From NCBI GenBank assembly GCA_013398175.1, contig VZRZ01002089.1:674358-738357 (forward strand): 64,000 bases of DNA. Reading direction: 5' to 3'. Source of the stretch: Climacteris rufus (lineage: Eukaryota; Chordata; Aves; Passeriformes; Climacteridae). Position 1 is the first letter of the stretch. Every line of letters begins with the position of its first letter. The notes beneath the pieces are model-generated. The model had not been told where the DNA came from. It was given only the letters and a program-made list of their open reading frames with translations, and searched no databases. The position numbers and the translations under genes were made by a program. This document shows, piece by piece, positions 37,688 through 49,720 of the stretch.

Positions 37688-40600
37688 CTTTCCAAAAGGA
37701 TACCAAAGGCTATTGTAGATGATGTGTAACCTTTAAATTCTGGTCCTGATAATTTTAGAAATTCAGGAGTTCTGCTGAATAATTTGTAGCAGCTAGTTTT
37801 AGCAGGACTTTTCTGAATTGGCAGTAATCCAACTCATTGACTCATGGTCTTAGAAAGTGCTATGGATAACTTGTCTAATGGCCCAGCATAGTGCTGCAAA
37901 GCAGAGTAAATCACAGTAAGACTTGGATGTGTGACCAATGTGTTTTGTTCACTGGGTCAGCAAGTAATTAGAGGGAGGATTCAAGCCCTGGCACAGAACT
38001 CAAGCTATCCTGAGGAAGAAAGGTGATGCCATCACTATAAGCTCTATCAACCTTTGAATGTTTTCGCTTTGTTCCTTAATCTCATCTACATAAAGTCTTG
38101 CATTAACTGCAGCACTTTTAGGAGTCATTGCTATTCACAAGTACAAAACCAGAAAGATCTCAAGAGTTTGTGCATCCTGTTATCTTATGTCGTACATCCT
38201 CCTTCATCTTTTTCTGTCTTGTGTTTTATTTACTGATATACAAAAGAAAAAAATATTCTTTGTTTGTCTACATGTGTGTGAACTTTTAGGAATACTTGTG
38301 TAGTCCAGATAAGGAAGGTGCCAGAAAGAAAATTTCTTTCAATTAAGTATATTTTTTAAAAGTAAAATATATTTTTTTTCTTTTTGTAGGAAATGTAAGG
38401 AAAGCTGTAGTATATACCTTTTTTTAGGAGGGTTGTTTGATTACTTTTTTGAATGCTCTATTAGAGCATATACCTGAATGTGAAATGGAATGAGAAAGGT
38501 CTTCAAGTAACATAAAACCTGAAATCTATGCAAGAATATTAAAGTGACTTTTAGGCTGTGAGTTACACAAAATAAGAATTTAATTACGAATCCCAACTAT
38601 AGAACTTAACCAACAGCAAAAAATAGAGACTTTACTTGGATTAATATTTTAGAAGATAGCTACTCCTTTTTTTAAAGAGTTTATAGGAATAGATTAACTG
38701 CAGCATTAACTTTATGAGTCAACTGATGTCTTCAGTCTAAAACAGCAGGTATAATCCACAAGTGGAATTTTTAAAATTAAAATGCATAGTGTTCTAAAAG
38801 AAGGGCCACATTCTGTAGAACTCCAGACATGGGAAGAGTTTTTCTTCTTTTACCTGAGCATGGAGAGATTGCCCTTTATATCTTGTCAAGTTTCTCACAG
38901 AAACTTCAAACAGAAGTTTGCCTCTGTGTCCAAGAAAAGAAAGAATAGAGCGTGCAATGTCTACTTCTTTTCTGCAAGACTTCTTCCTCATCACTTCTCT
39001 TTCTGGATGCAATTTGTACCAGCCAGGCTAATCAAGCATTCCAGGCATGGCTGCTCTGAGTTGATGAGACACCATTTAATCCTTCTCATACAGCAGCTGA
39101 GAACTGAACTTGCTCGATGGCCATCTCTTTTCGTTTCCCTGACACTTGCTTAGACCTCCAGCTTCCTTTCAAGACCCAGTTCTTTTTGATTGCTAGGGAG
39201 AAATGGCATGTCAGGTTGTCTTTTCTTCCTTTTTCTCTTAAAAACAAATGGCATTAAATGCCAAATATCTGCATTTGGGATGCATATTCTTGCTTTCTCT
39301 GTTGTTCAATTAGGAAAAGGTCAGTTTTTAATTGAGCTTGTTTACTCAGTGAATGAGGTCTATCAGAAGCTCTTTTGTCCCTTTTATTGCTACTGCCATC
39401 ATTGCTGTCAATGCAGAGATGCTTCCCATGTGACTGGTTTTGTGCAGAGGTAGAGAATAAGGTGTTCATTGTCTTCCAAGGGGCCTGCCTCTTGGAATAA
39501 ATAGTGATACTTCACACTGTACAGCTGGACTGACTTCTTCCAGATCTGTTGTTTCAAATATGTGAAGGCTTTTCCAGGATCCTCTGTCCATCAAGTTTTA
39601 GCTCTGCATAGTTGTTGTCCTTATGGTAGTTAGACAACAGAGTAGGCTTTTGCCATAACTAGTAGTTATTCAGTCCTGTGTTAGGCTTCAGTAGGTTTGT
39701 GTGGTGAATTCATAGGTGTTTTCTCTTTTGTTTATAAAACCAACCTTCTTTACTTGACTTACTATTTTCTTATCATACAGTCCTTTGTAATATGCAGGGT
39801 ATGTTTGACTCTGGACAGTGTCTCTCACCCAGCCCTGTGTTTTAGTTGGGCACTAAAGAAAGTTGGAGTGTTTCCTGTCCTGACTCTGTTGCTTTACGCT
39901 TATCTGGTGAGATGAGGCTGCAGTGAGAGAACAAATTAAATTCTTCCTTTTCTTAATGTCATAGATACCTCAGTGAGCCTGTCTTCTCAAAGCTTTGTTT
40001 CATTTTGCACTTTATACAAAAAAAAAAAAAAATCTTAAATTTGCTTCAAGGTGTTTATTGCTTCTTGGAAATTGTAATAGAACTTCTGAAATGATGCACT
40101 AAAATAGCTTGCTGTTGTAATGTGAGATGATGCTGGCATTGTTTTGTGGATAGTATGGATTTGAACTATGACAGCATGTTCTCAGTAAATGATTTTGAAT
40201 TCTTAAGATGCTTCACTTGACATTATTTTTGTCATCAAAATTAGAAATAATTAAACCCAGAAAAAATTTTTCATTCAAGAGCTCAGTATATTTCCTTAGT
40301 TTTCACTCACTTGCACTTTCATCTAGAGTTGGAAATCACCCATAAAAGAATGAGTGAAATGTAGAAAATTAATTCTACAGAGCTCCTAAGGACTACTTTC
40401 ATGCTGAGGTTGTTTAAGAAACAGAAAACTATTTGCTGTCTCTGCAGCAATCTGATAGATCCTGTTGAGCCTGCATACCCTGTTGTGGATACATCAAAAA
40501 GATGTACTGGCATGTTCCTCCAAGTGCCTCCTTGTAGCACTTAGCTCCCACTAATGTTCACAAAATATCCATTAGGCTTGCAGTCACTGAAGCTGACTAT

Positions 40601-41414
40601 GCAACTAAACTTTACTCATCCTTGCCTAAATTCTGGTACCTTCAAAACACTTAGTTTCTATTATGTAATAGTACTGGCAGAACTGACAAAATAGACATTT
40701 GCTTTTGGAAGACAGAAGTCCCAACACACATTTAGATGTCATTTAACATTATTAAGTGTATATCTTCTCTCCCCTTTCTTTTTAGAGACCATTGACTTAA
40801 GAATCAGGGACTATGATATTTTCCCACCAGACCTCAAGTTTTATTGTCTTGTAATAAATCCACTTTGTACACACTACTTAATAATTCATTAAGTGAAAGA
40901 CAGAATGCAGGAAAGGTTGGGGCTGTACAGGCTAATAGTTAGAAAGGAAGCAAACCAGCATCCTTTTATTTCTTGCTCCAATGAATACTTAATATGAAAT
41001 ACTGAAATATAATTTGTAATTGGAAATGGTATCTGACCACATAAGAAGTAACATCTTAGATTGCATGAAGTTATAATGAAGGCAATCCTACAATGAGCCT
41101 GGGGGAAAAAAAAAGGTCCAACATCTGACATAATGTATAATTAGCTGTTTATTAGGAAGTATGGAAAGAAAACTTGCTGACAGTGCTGTTGAGAAATGTC
41201 TTTCTGGACTTCTATCAGGAATTTAAAATAATGCATGTTTGTTATAAAGTAAGATACATAACTTAATTCCATTCTATTAGCCTTGATGAGACCATACAAA
41301 AGTTCTCATTCAGAAAAGCTTGGCCAGTACCAGACCTAAAGAAGAGACTGCATATTAAATAGCAGAATAAATTTTCAAAAATAAATAATGCCATTTGCGG
41401 TGTGCCATGAAGTG
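37688..41414. other. Intergenic, nothing recognised
   Basis: AT-rich. Open frames at 38782-39153 and 39190-39453 (plus) have no recognisable domains or splice context. An A-tract lies at about 40018-40032, and a short inverted repeat (TGCTCTA/TAGAGCA) at 38453-38467. Confidence 0.45.
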
Positions 41415-41420
41415 ATGATC

Positions 41421-41975
41421 TAACGCTGGCTCCAGGTGCCTGCTTGAGGCTCCCAGCGTTATTCTGGGAGTGACCCTGGTTTTCTGGGGGCTGCAGCTTG
41501 CAGTGTCCCCAAACGCAGGGTGTCCTCTGGCAGCTCTGTTAGTGCTGGCTCCTCTGGGTGAGAGAGAGCCCTGGGCTGATGTTGTGGGTGGAGGCGAGAA
41601 TAAAGGCCAGAGAGAAGGGCCCTGGTGTGATTTCCAGCTCTTTTATTTCNCAGAGACAATAGGCAGGAGGACAGCAGGGGATTTATCGGGATACAAGCAG
41701 GGGAGAGTAACCAATTGGAGTACAAGGATTTACATGGAACCAGTTGAGAACTGAACAGCAATGAAATTTCTAGAACTTCACCTTACAGAGAACATTGGGT
41801 AATACCATAACTAATCAATGAACTGAAACATGGTAATGAGGTTGTGAGAGATGCTGGCGGTGAGCCAGAAAGATCACCCTGACCAGGGAGTGTGACTCAG
41901 ACGGTGGCAACCTCAGGCTGAATCCACCAGTCTTGAGCCTGTGGGGCTGTGGCTTTTGCCACATACGCCGCCACA
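41421..41975 (-). mobile_element. Solo ERV LTR, minus strand, with 6-bp target duplication
   Basis: A 555-bp GC-rich block is flanked by ATGATC on both sides (41415-41420 and 41976-41981). On the minus strand it starts TGTGGCGGCG and ends GCGTTA. AATAAA (minus; plus 41642-41647) is followed by GAGCTGGAAATCAC and a C-rich stretch, giving R/U5 order. The U5 end carries a perfect 9-bp inverted repeat (TAACGCTGG at 41421-41429, CCAGCGTTA at 41453-41461). A 6-bp duplication fits ERVK/alpharetrovirus-like integration, and the TG...TA ends are slightly unusual. An N at 41650 interrupts it next to the poly(A) signal. Confidence 0.65.
41642..41647 (-). terminator. LTR poly(A) signal (minus strand)
   Basis: The minus strand reads AATAAA, three bases from the N at 41650, and sets the orientation of the LTR. 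Confidence 0.5.
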
Positions 41976-41981
41976 ATGATC

Positions 41982-43289
41982 ACTACACTAATTTATTTTG
42001 GTGGGGAATTTGTTAATATTTTGCTCCATAAAGCATAGGACAGCAGGCAATATGTTATAGTGAAGTAGAGAAGTCCAGGTTTTCTGTGAGGGCTGCATAG
42101 GTGGTAACTCATGAAAATGTGTTACTCAGTGCAATCCAGGTCCTAATAATGCAGTGGGCACTCAGTTATTGGGAAGATGCAATTATTAGAAGGCTGTAGA
42201 TGGATGGGCATGTCACAGAAACTGCCATCAAAACTGCCATTAGATGGAAGCCTTTGCTGGTAGCTTCAGCTGAAAGGTTAAATCCTAAATGGACAAGGAA
42301 GTTAATCTGATGTTTCTTTCTTGCCTGTTGATAGTAATTAGTCTGATGGATCTTTTTTCTCCCTTTACTGATCAGAGGCATTTGCACTCTGTGGCATTTT
42401 AAAAAATTCACATCCCCTGTAAGTTCTAAGCACGGGTAGGTGGTGTGTAGGTAAGGTGAGCAGCTCATCACTCATTGTGCACTTCTGCCAATCAAACATC
42501 TCCTGCCTTTTTCTCAGTACAAAACACTGAGTACAATTTTGATCTTCTCTAAAAATTTGGGGAGGATATTTTTTATAGCACAGGTAATTAGCCTTTTAGA
42601 CATTACAGTTGTATTTGAAAGTAGTGTGATCATTAACTTCACATGTTTTCTTCTTTGACAATAGCCTCTGAAAGGTTTAAAACAAAGGTACTTGTCTGAA
42701 AATGTTTGATGCTATTATATAAACATGTTTGAAACTATGGCTTTTCATTACTTTTTTAGAATTCTGTATTCAGGTCATTATTATTTATTGAGAAGTCATC
42801 ATTTATTGGGGCAGTTTCTTAATCTCTGATAAAGTGATATAGAGGTAATGATTTATTCTGTCCTCCCAGTAAAATTTGGTTATAAAATTAGCCTGTGTTT
42901 AGTTACCATGGTGATAAGATTTTTTTAATATAGCTTTATTCTTTTCCCCTTTTATTGTTTTAATGAACAAATGTATGCTTCAAGACTTTTCTTCAGCCTT
43001 CATATGAACAAAAGTTTAGACGTATAAAATGTTCACAAATTCCAAATTAAATACTGTATCATTGTGGTCAAGAAGAAATATTTGCAGATGCATTTTTTTT
43101 CATATTTTTAAGTAGCTTCCTTTTAAGCTATTGATCTAGGCAACATACCTCTAAAAAAAAGTGGCAAAATAGGCAGTTCAATAAAAGATGTTAATATGGT
43201 GATTTTGCCTTCCTCTTTCAAATACCTTCTAAAGAACAAAAGAAATCCTGACCTTTCCCTCTCCAACTGCTAAGGACACAAGTTGTTGA
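41982..43289. other. Intergenic, nothing recognised
   Basis: AT-rich non-coding sequence. The minus-strand frame at 42166-42471 shows no domain. Confidence 0.45.
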
Positions 43290-43500
43290 TTAGTGAATCA
43301 TAGAGTCATAATTGAGTGATAATTAAACTTCTCGTGGACATGGATTGATAAAATCACAATAATGGTAAGTTTTCCACAACTGAGTGTTTGGTGCAAAACT
43401 GTAATGACCTCAGAAAGTATGCTGGAAGGAAACTTGAGAGGTCGTCTTATGTATCTTCTACTTCGAGGGTCAGTTAGACTATCTCATAGAGATGTTTCCT
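43290..43500 (-). mobile_element. Old CR1 3'-end remnant
   Basis: 'gaatcatagagtcat' at about 43297 resembles the complement of the CR1 tail. 'gctggaaggaaacttgagag' with 'gtcgtcttatgtatc' at 43420-43460 resembles the adjoining 3' sequence, with about 100 bp of unrelated or decayed sequence between. It is ancient and uncertain. Confidence 0.4.
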
Positions 43501-46500
43501 TTTTTCATTCTTAAGACCTGTGGTCAAAACTCCACAGTTTCTTATGGATCAAAAAGAAATGGAGGAAATGCTTGAAGCTTAAATGTGGCAACCTCAGATT
43601 TATATCCTTTGCATGCATGTCAGGGAAGCCAAACTGATTGTACATTTCTGCAACAAATCCTGTTGCTATATAACCCAACTTCTGTAGCAACTGTGCATGA
43701 AAAGAGGTTCTCAGAGACACCATCATTTTTCTGACAGCAGTAGCGAGAAGAGAAAGGAAGAAGGGGAATTATTTATGGACACAAGTCTGGGAGTTTTCTC
43801 TGTTAGAGAAGTAGTATTCTCTAGTCAAGACCACTTTTCCAGTCAAGATAGAGAAAATTGATTTTCTGTTTACTCTGTAGTTTAATTATGAGATCCACAG
43901 GTGACAAGATTAAGACAAATCCAAATTAAATTTTGAGTCTAGATGCATTTTAAACCTGAAGACACATACTGTACTAACAACTATGAATGAATTAATTGGA
44001 ACTTTTCAGGAGGATTCAAAAGTGAGATGTGCAGCATGTAGGAGGTGAGTGGTGTGGACGGAAACAGGAAATGACAGGCAGTGTAAAATTGCAGAAGTAA
44101 AAATATTTAATTGAATTTTTGTGATTTAAATGATCTGTCATTGGCTGAGGCATGGACTTCAGTACAGAAAAACGTGTTAAAATGTTTCAGGTAAAAATGA
44201 AAGATGATCTGTTTTTTAGAGCAAGGACTAGCACATTGGTCCAATAAAGAGATGCCTTATGCTTAAATCCCTGGGTGAGGGCAGCCTTTTTGTTTTTATT
44301 TGATTTTTTTTCCTGTTATCTTAGAAAGTTTTTTAAAAAGGCAGCTTAGAAAGTTCTTAAGGTAGTATTTAAAAATACCTACTGTTCGTTTTTTCAGGAT
44401 ACACATAGAAACACTACAGATGACACACAATGTTTGCCAAATTTGGAACATTTCAATTAATATCTAAAATGTTTTCTTTGTATTTGTTTTTTTTATATTT
44501 TAAAAAAATTGAAATTGTGTTTATAGTCTAGTAGCTTCTTTAAACTTTGCAATGACTGAGCTTCTTAGCTGTATCTGCTCTATAACTTGCACTTTCCCCA
44601 AAGGAGCATTAATGTGAAACATCCAAATACTCAATTTGTTTATTTCATTGTCTACAATAACATCCTAGATTTCCAGAACCCTGGCTACAACTATTTTTTA
44701 ACACCTGTGCACTGCAGTCCTGTAGTTCTGGTTTTAAATTCTCTCTCTCAGGAACATGACATGTTGGACAGATGCAGAGAGACACCTGCGATCTTTGCAA
44801 GCACAGTTTTCTAACAACCCTTAATCCCAACAGAGTAGGAAGATTAGCTTCTATAGAGAAAGTAGCATTGGCTATGCCATGAAGATGGCCAAGAAATTCC
44901 CATGCATGCCAGAACCTCTTAGTTGACAGACTGGAAGGCAGCAACTGTATTAATGTTTGAGTTCAAACATGGAACAGGCTTTGGATGTTAATCCACTGAC
45001 TGTTCTTATTTACCGTGGTTTGAGTTGCACCATGGAGAGGTTTTGTACTGTATTAACTGAAATGAAATCTAAGGTGTGCCCCAGCCATAAGGATATGTTC
45101 GCTCTGTTGACCAGAACAGAGGTAAACTGAATCAAACCCTCCAAAATCCAACTACTGTGGACCCATATCATGTTCTCAGCACCAAATAATTAACTCTACA
45201 AATCCCTCCTGTTGCACAGCACTGCTGTTCAATGTAGATGTATCCTGCCAGATCTCTGTTTCTGTCTGATCTGTTTACTTGCTGTTAAAGGAGGAAGGAA
45301 CACACTGGGGTTGATTCCTTTCTCTAAATCATATTTGGTTCAAACTAACCTTTTTTCAGGTGGCCCATTAACAGTATATCACAGGCTGTGCACCCCTGGC
45401 TGCCTGAATACTGTGGTAGAAGTTTAACAGCAGAACCTCATCTTGTGCTTTGAGGTTTAACCTCGTCACAACCACTGGACACTTAAGGTAAGAAGAAGAG
45501 ATAAAGTTTTGTCAAATGAATCTCATTCAAAATACATGAAGTCATCTTTATAGTGATGCAAAGCAAACAAAAAGGAGTTGTTGCTACAGACTTTTCCTGT
45601 TATTCGCTGTATTTTTTTTTGTCTGCTATTGACACTTGGCCAAGTGGCAAAATGGCACCATGATAAATTGGTCCCTTAATGGATTTATTAGGAGGTTAAT
45701 CAAATGTTTGAGGTGGACTTTATTAGCACAAGTTTAATAATTGAGCTCCTTAGCAGTAAGAAAATAATATAAACATTGTTGTTACCAAGCTTGCTGTCAC
45801 CTTGCAAGCACAGGGAAAGCATTCTTCAGAAAAATTTTCCTGCTTTCTGATAGCTTTTTCAATGATTTTTCATGCACTCTTTTACGAAAAGGCGAACCAG
45901 TTTAATTTATTTCTAGTTCCTAGTTCAAATACTGCATATAGCAGTATTGCCACTAGCAATCCATAGCACCCTGCTGTAAAAAATGGACTCCTGTTACACT
46001 TAAAAGACATCCTGAGTCTGGGACTCAGCATGAGAGTGTAATTATTTGGGACCTCTCTGTCTCACCACTAGCTCCTCCTGATGTGAGACGTACAAGCTTT
46101 TCCCCTTTCTGTGTGTTTTCTGGGTAATGGTCTTTTTGTTTTGCTTAAAGGAAAACAGAGAAATAAACAAACAAAACTGACAACACCCCCCACCCTGTCC
46201 CTGTTCTCCCCCTGCCACACACACACACACTGATGGACCTGGGGGAGAAATAAACATTTGCTGCCACAGCCTGTTTCAAATAAGAATCCTAAGAAGGCAA
46301 GAGGTAATGTGTGCCTTTGTCCAGAACAACTTGGGCCATGAACTCCCAGGGAACATTCTGGAGTGTAGGGCAGGATGGGCTGAGAGAACCTACAGGAGGA
46401 CCCTGCAGTTTATGCTCTCCATGGAAATATGTTGTCCACAAGGAATGTGCTTGTTAACAGACTTAATAAAATATTTTATTCCTCTGGAGATGAATTTTTT

Positions 46501-49489
46501 TCTACCAATACTTATATAATGTGTGTTAATTTTGTCCTAATAAGGTTTTTTGTTACATACTGGAGGTGCATAGTGGAAGAAAGAGCATAATTTCATTTCA
46601 AGGCTTTGGCATGTTGAAGATCCTGCCCCAAAACTGCCAAGTCCCTTCTATGTCCCCAGCCCTGAAGGAGGAAGATGATCCTTAAAGAAGGTATCTCCCT
46701 TTTTCCATCCTGTCTGCTCATTCTTTGTTGGTACAGAAGAAACTTAGGTCCAGAACTTTTGTCCTAGCTCTTGTATATATCCAATAATAGCTGATTATTT
46801 TTTTAGAGAGCAGCAGAGGATGTAAAAGACCTTTTATTGCAATAGCAACAGCCTTTCCGTTTCAGTTTGTGTTTTCTGAATCCTCAAAGCACCAAGAAGA
46901 CAAGACTTTTGTACCAGAGGACAGAATGAACCACAGAAGTTATTTTTGTCCTAAGTGGTAAGTACAAGTGAAAACAGTTTGCTTATCCTGCTAACATAAG
47001 ACCTGGGTTTGTGTTACCAGAGCAGAACTGAAATTAACTGTACAGTACCATGAGAACCCCTATGAAAACTATGAGAACTTCTTTCCAACACTGACATCCA
47101 GACCTTGTGTGAACCTGATTCTGAGCTCCCTTGCACCAGGAGGGCTGTGTTTGAACCCGTGAGGATTTATGTGTGCTGCCTTTAGTTTTCTGCACAAGAT
47201 GCTTGTCCTTCAGTCTCTGAGAGAAAATGTGCATAAGCAGCTAAAACATGATGGCTGTACCCTCAAAGTTACAGTGCTCAGATGCCTGTAGTGTGGGCTT
47301 GTGCTGGAAAGTTCTGTTACAAATTCTCACCCAATTTGACCCAGAACTGTCAATTCCACTTCTCCTGTTTGAGGTTGTGTCTTCCCAAGGGAACATAGAG
47401 ATGACCCTACTTGGTTGAACCAAAGTTCCAGCTCAGCTAGCACACACAGTCTTTTGCACTGAAGGTGTCTGGAAGCTTGCAGAAAGCAGGATAGGACTCA
47501 GCTGTTTGATAACCTGTCAGGACTCATTGTTAAAATCATTGTTAATAGGAGTTATTATGATGGTATATTTAAACGTCTCAGAACATATTCAGATATATGT
47601 CTTCTAACAATACCTTTTTGACCCTTCTGCCTTTGTGGCCCATTTTCAAGCTTCTCCCTGTAACCAGAAGGGTTAGGAATATAAAGTTTGTTTGTGTTTG
47701 TTGTTTGTTTTGTTATTTGGAGTTTTGTTTTTTTCCTGGATTAGCTTTCTAAACTTAGTTTAAATTGGTAGTAATGTTCTGGTGTCTTCAGACAATATAA
47801 AATTTAAAGATTTTAAGATAAAGCCCCATGATTAAAATCTATGAGCTGGCAACACCAAAAATCAGATACAAATGTTGTGATTTAGTCTTATTTTAGGTAC
47901 AATTTATATAGATGTCTAATATAATTCTTATGTCTAATCATAGTTCCTCTTAATTGACTGCTTAGCAAGTTATTATCCCAGTAAGTCCAGAGGTTTAATA
48001 GGTGTAATAAAATAATATTTGCTTTCTCTTTTCTGAGATGTTCATTGGCTCCATTAAGTGTGGCCAAAGTTTTCTCCACAGCACAGAAAAGCAGCGCTGT
48101 CAGTGAAGATTTTATATTTAAGTAGCAGACTGTAGTGAGAATTTAAAATTATCGATTTCTGGGGTGAATTACTATTTGACGATTTATGCTTAGAGCCATA
48201 CATTCAGTGTTTATATCTGATGCCAAGTTGCAAGAAAATATTCCTGACAGTGTTTTCCTTGTGCCCTGTACTGACTGATTGAAATTTACAGCCGACCTCC
48301 CTGACAATAATTCCGTCAGAGGATCAGTCCTTCAGGCAAATTGCCAGCTCAGACATGAAAGTCAGAAATGGAAGAATGCAGAAAGCCTTTTGCTTTAAAA
48401 CTGTAGAGATGTAAATTTTCCCTGACAAAGCTGACATTGTGGGCTTCTTTTGCAGCTTTCTCCTTTGTAATTTTTCTTCCACCTGAGGAGGGGAAAATGA
48501 TATTTTTCTTCTCCCAGAGCATGTCCAATCATACTAAAATGCAGTTGTACTAAATGCCAAAGACTCATTACTGTTCTTGAAAATTTTTCTCTCTAATGGA
48601 AATTTGTGGCCTCTGAGAAAGTTTCGGTTAGTTCCCAATTCCAGGTATCAAAATTACTTCAAAATGTCAAAACAGAAGAGTTTCATTATGAATTAATCTA
48701 AGGGAAAGATTATTTTCATTGCAGAGTTTTACTGGTAGGTCATGGCCCTTAAGAGCTTTATGGCCATCAATTACAATGTGCTGTAAAAAGTGTCAGTGAT
48801 TCAATAGGACACAGTTTTTTATTAACAAATTGATATATAGGAAAATTTCACAGGCATTACGTTGCTGAAGGTGCTGAGTTTTTAACTGGAAAATTCATTC
48901 AGCTGTGTAACTTTGTTCTGCCTTATGATTCACTTTTAATGTAATTAAAAATTTACTCCTCTACTCATGCTCTCTATTGGCTATTGCTGTGTCCTGTAGA
49001 ATAACTGCTGTGCATCAAAGATCAAGAAGATGAATTCAAAACTTAATGAATAATTAACACACAGATTTCATAGGTAAAGTGCCTTGGAAGCCCCGGGGAT
49101 GAAAAGTACTATGGAGAATTACTACTCTGACAGTTACGGTGAATTTATGTTGAGCACAGACATGATCTCAGTTCAATTCCTGTTTTGTTTGGACCCTTCC
49201 CAAGTAGTTACAGGTAATTTATTTAGACTCAGGTCTTTGCATCTGGTCCCTGTAATAGACCACTGCCCTCGTGAAGGTGTTCTTCACAGAAGCAGTCAGG
49301 AAGATGAAATAAGATCCCTTATGGCCAAAAAGCTAACAGAAAACTCCCCCAAGCAAAAGCAGCAGATGATGCAGTCTTTTTTTTTTTTTTTTTTGTTTAT
49401 TGCCAAAAGGGAAGACATTATACATGCATATATATGTATATGGAAATAAGAATTTATTGTTAGGCCAGTCGATACTTTAAAAGTCTAAT
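43501..49489. other. Long intergenic stretch
   Basis: No gene was recognised. A CA microsatellite lies at 46216-46230 and a T-tract at 49377-49394. The minus-strand frame at 44645-44944 (99 codons) has several Cys but no domain I know. The part from about 48100 to 49080 is repeat-free, with many AT-rich octamers and balanced composition, and could hold conserved non-coding sequence; that cannot be judged without alignment. Confidence 0.4.
46216..46230. repeat. CA dinucleotide run
   Basis: CACACACACACACAC, seven and a half perfect units. Confidence 0.95.
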
Positions 49490-49720
49490 CAAAATACACC
49501 TAACATTTATTAGTCCAGTTGCAGGAATACCAACACTCATTGTCCACATTGATTGCAAAAGGAAAAAAAATGCTTCTTTATTACCGCTTGTTACGGCTTA
49601 TCTGCCGGAGACGCAGAAATAATGAGAGCCGGAGTCAGAGCTGTGTTCAGAGCAAAGGGCGGAAGGGGGAGAACCCACCTTCGTTTAATTCTTATATACA
49701 CTTTTAGAAATTACAGTTCA
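49490..49720 (-). mobile_element. LTR remnant, minus strand
   Basis: The minus strand shows a TATA box (TATATAAG, plus 49691-49698), then a CT-rich, CpG-containing block ('cttccgccctttgctctgaa', 'ctgcgtctccggcagataag'), then AATAAA (plus 49577-49582) about 110 bp downstream, then U5-like sequence. This compact TATA-to-poly(A) spacing is typical of ERV LTRs. Neither end could be fixed; the U3 may extend to about 49950. Confidence 0.5.

Noticed and set aside
38453..38467. Inverted repeat TGCTCTA/TAGAGCA as an RNA hairpin
   Set aside because: The stem is only seven bases with a one-base centre and no flanking pairing.
41459..41761. 100-codon minus frame across the N
   Set aside because: It runs through the undetermined base at 41650 and lies in the solo LTR. 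No domain is visible.
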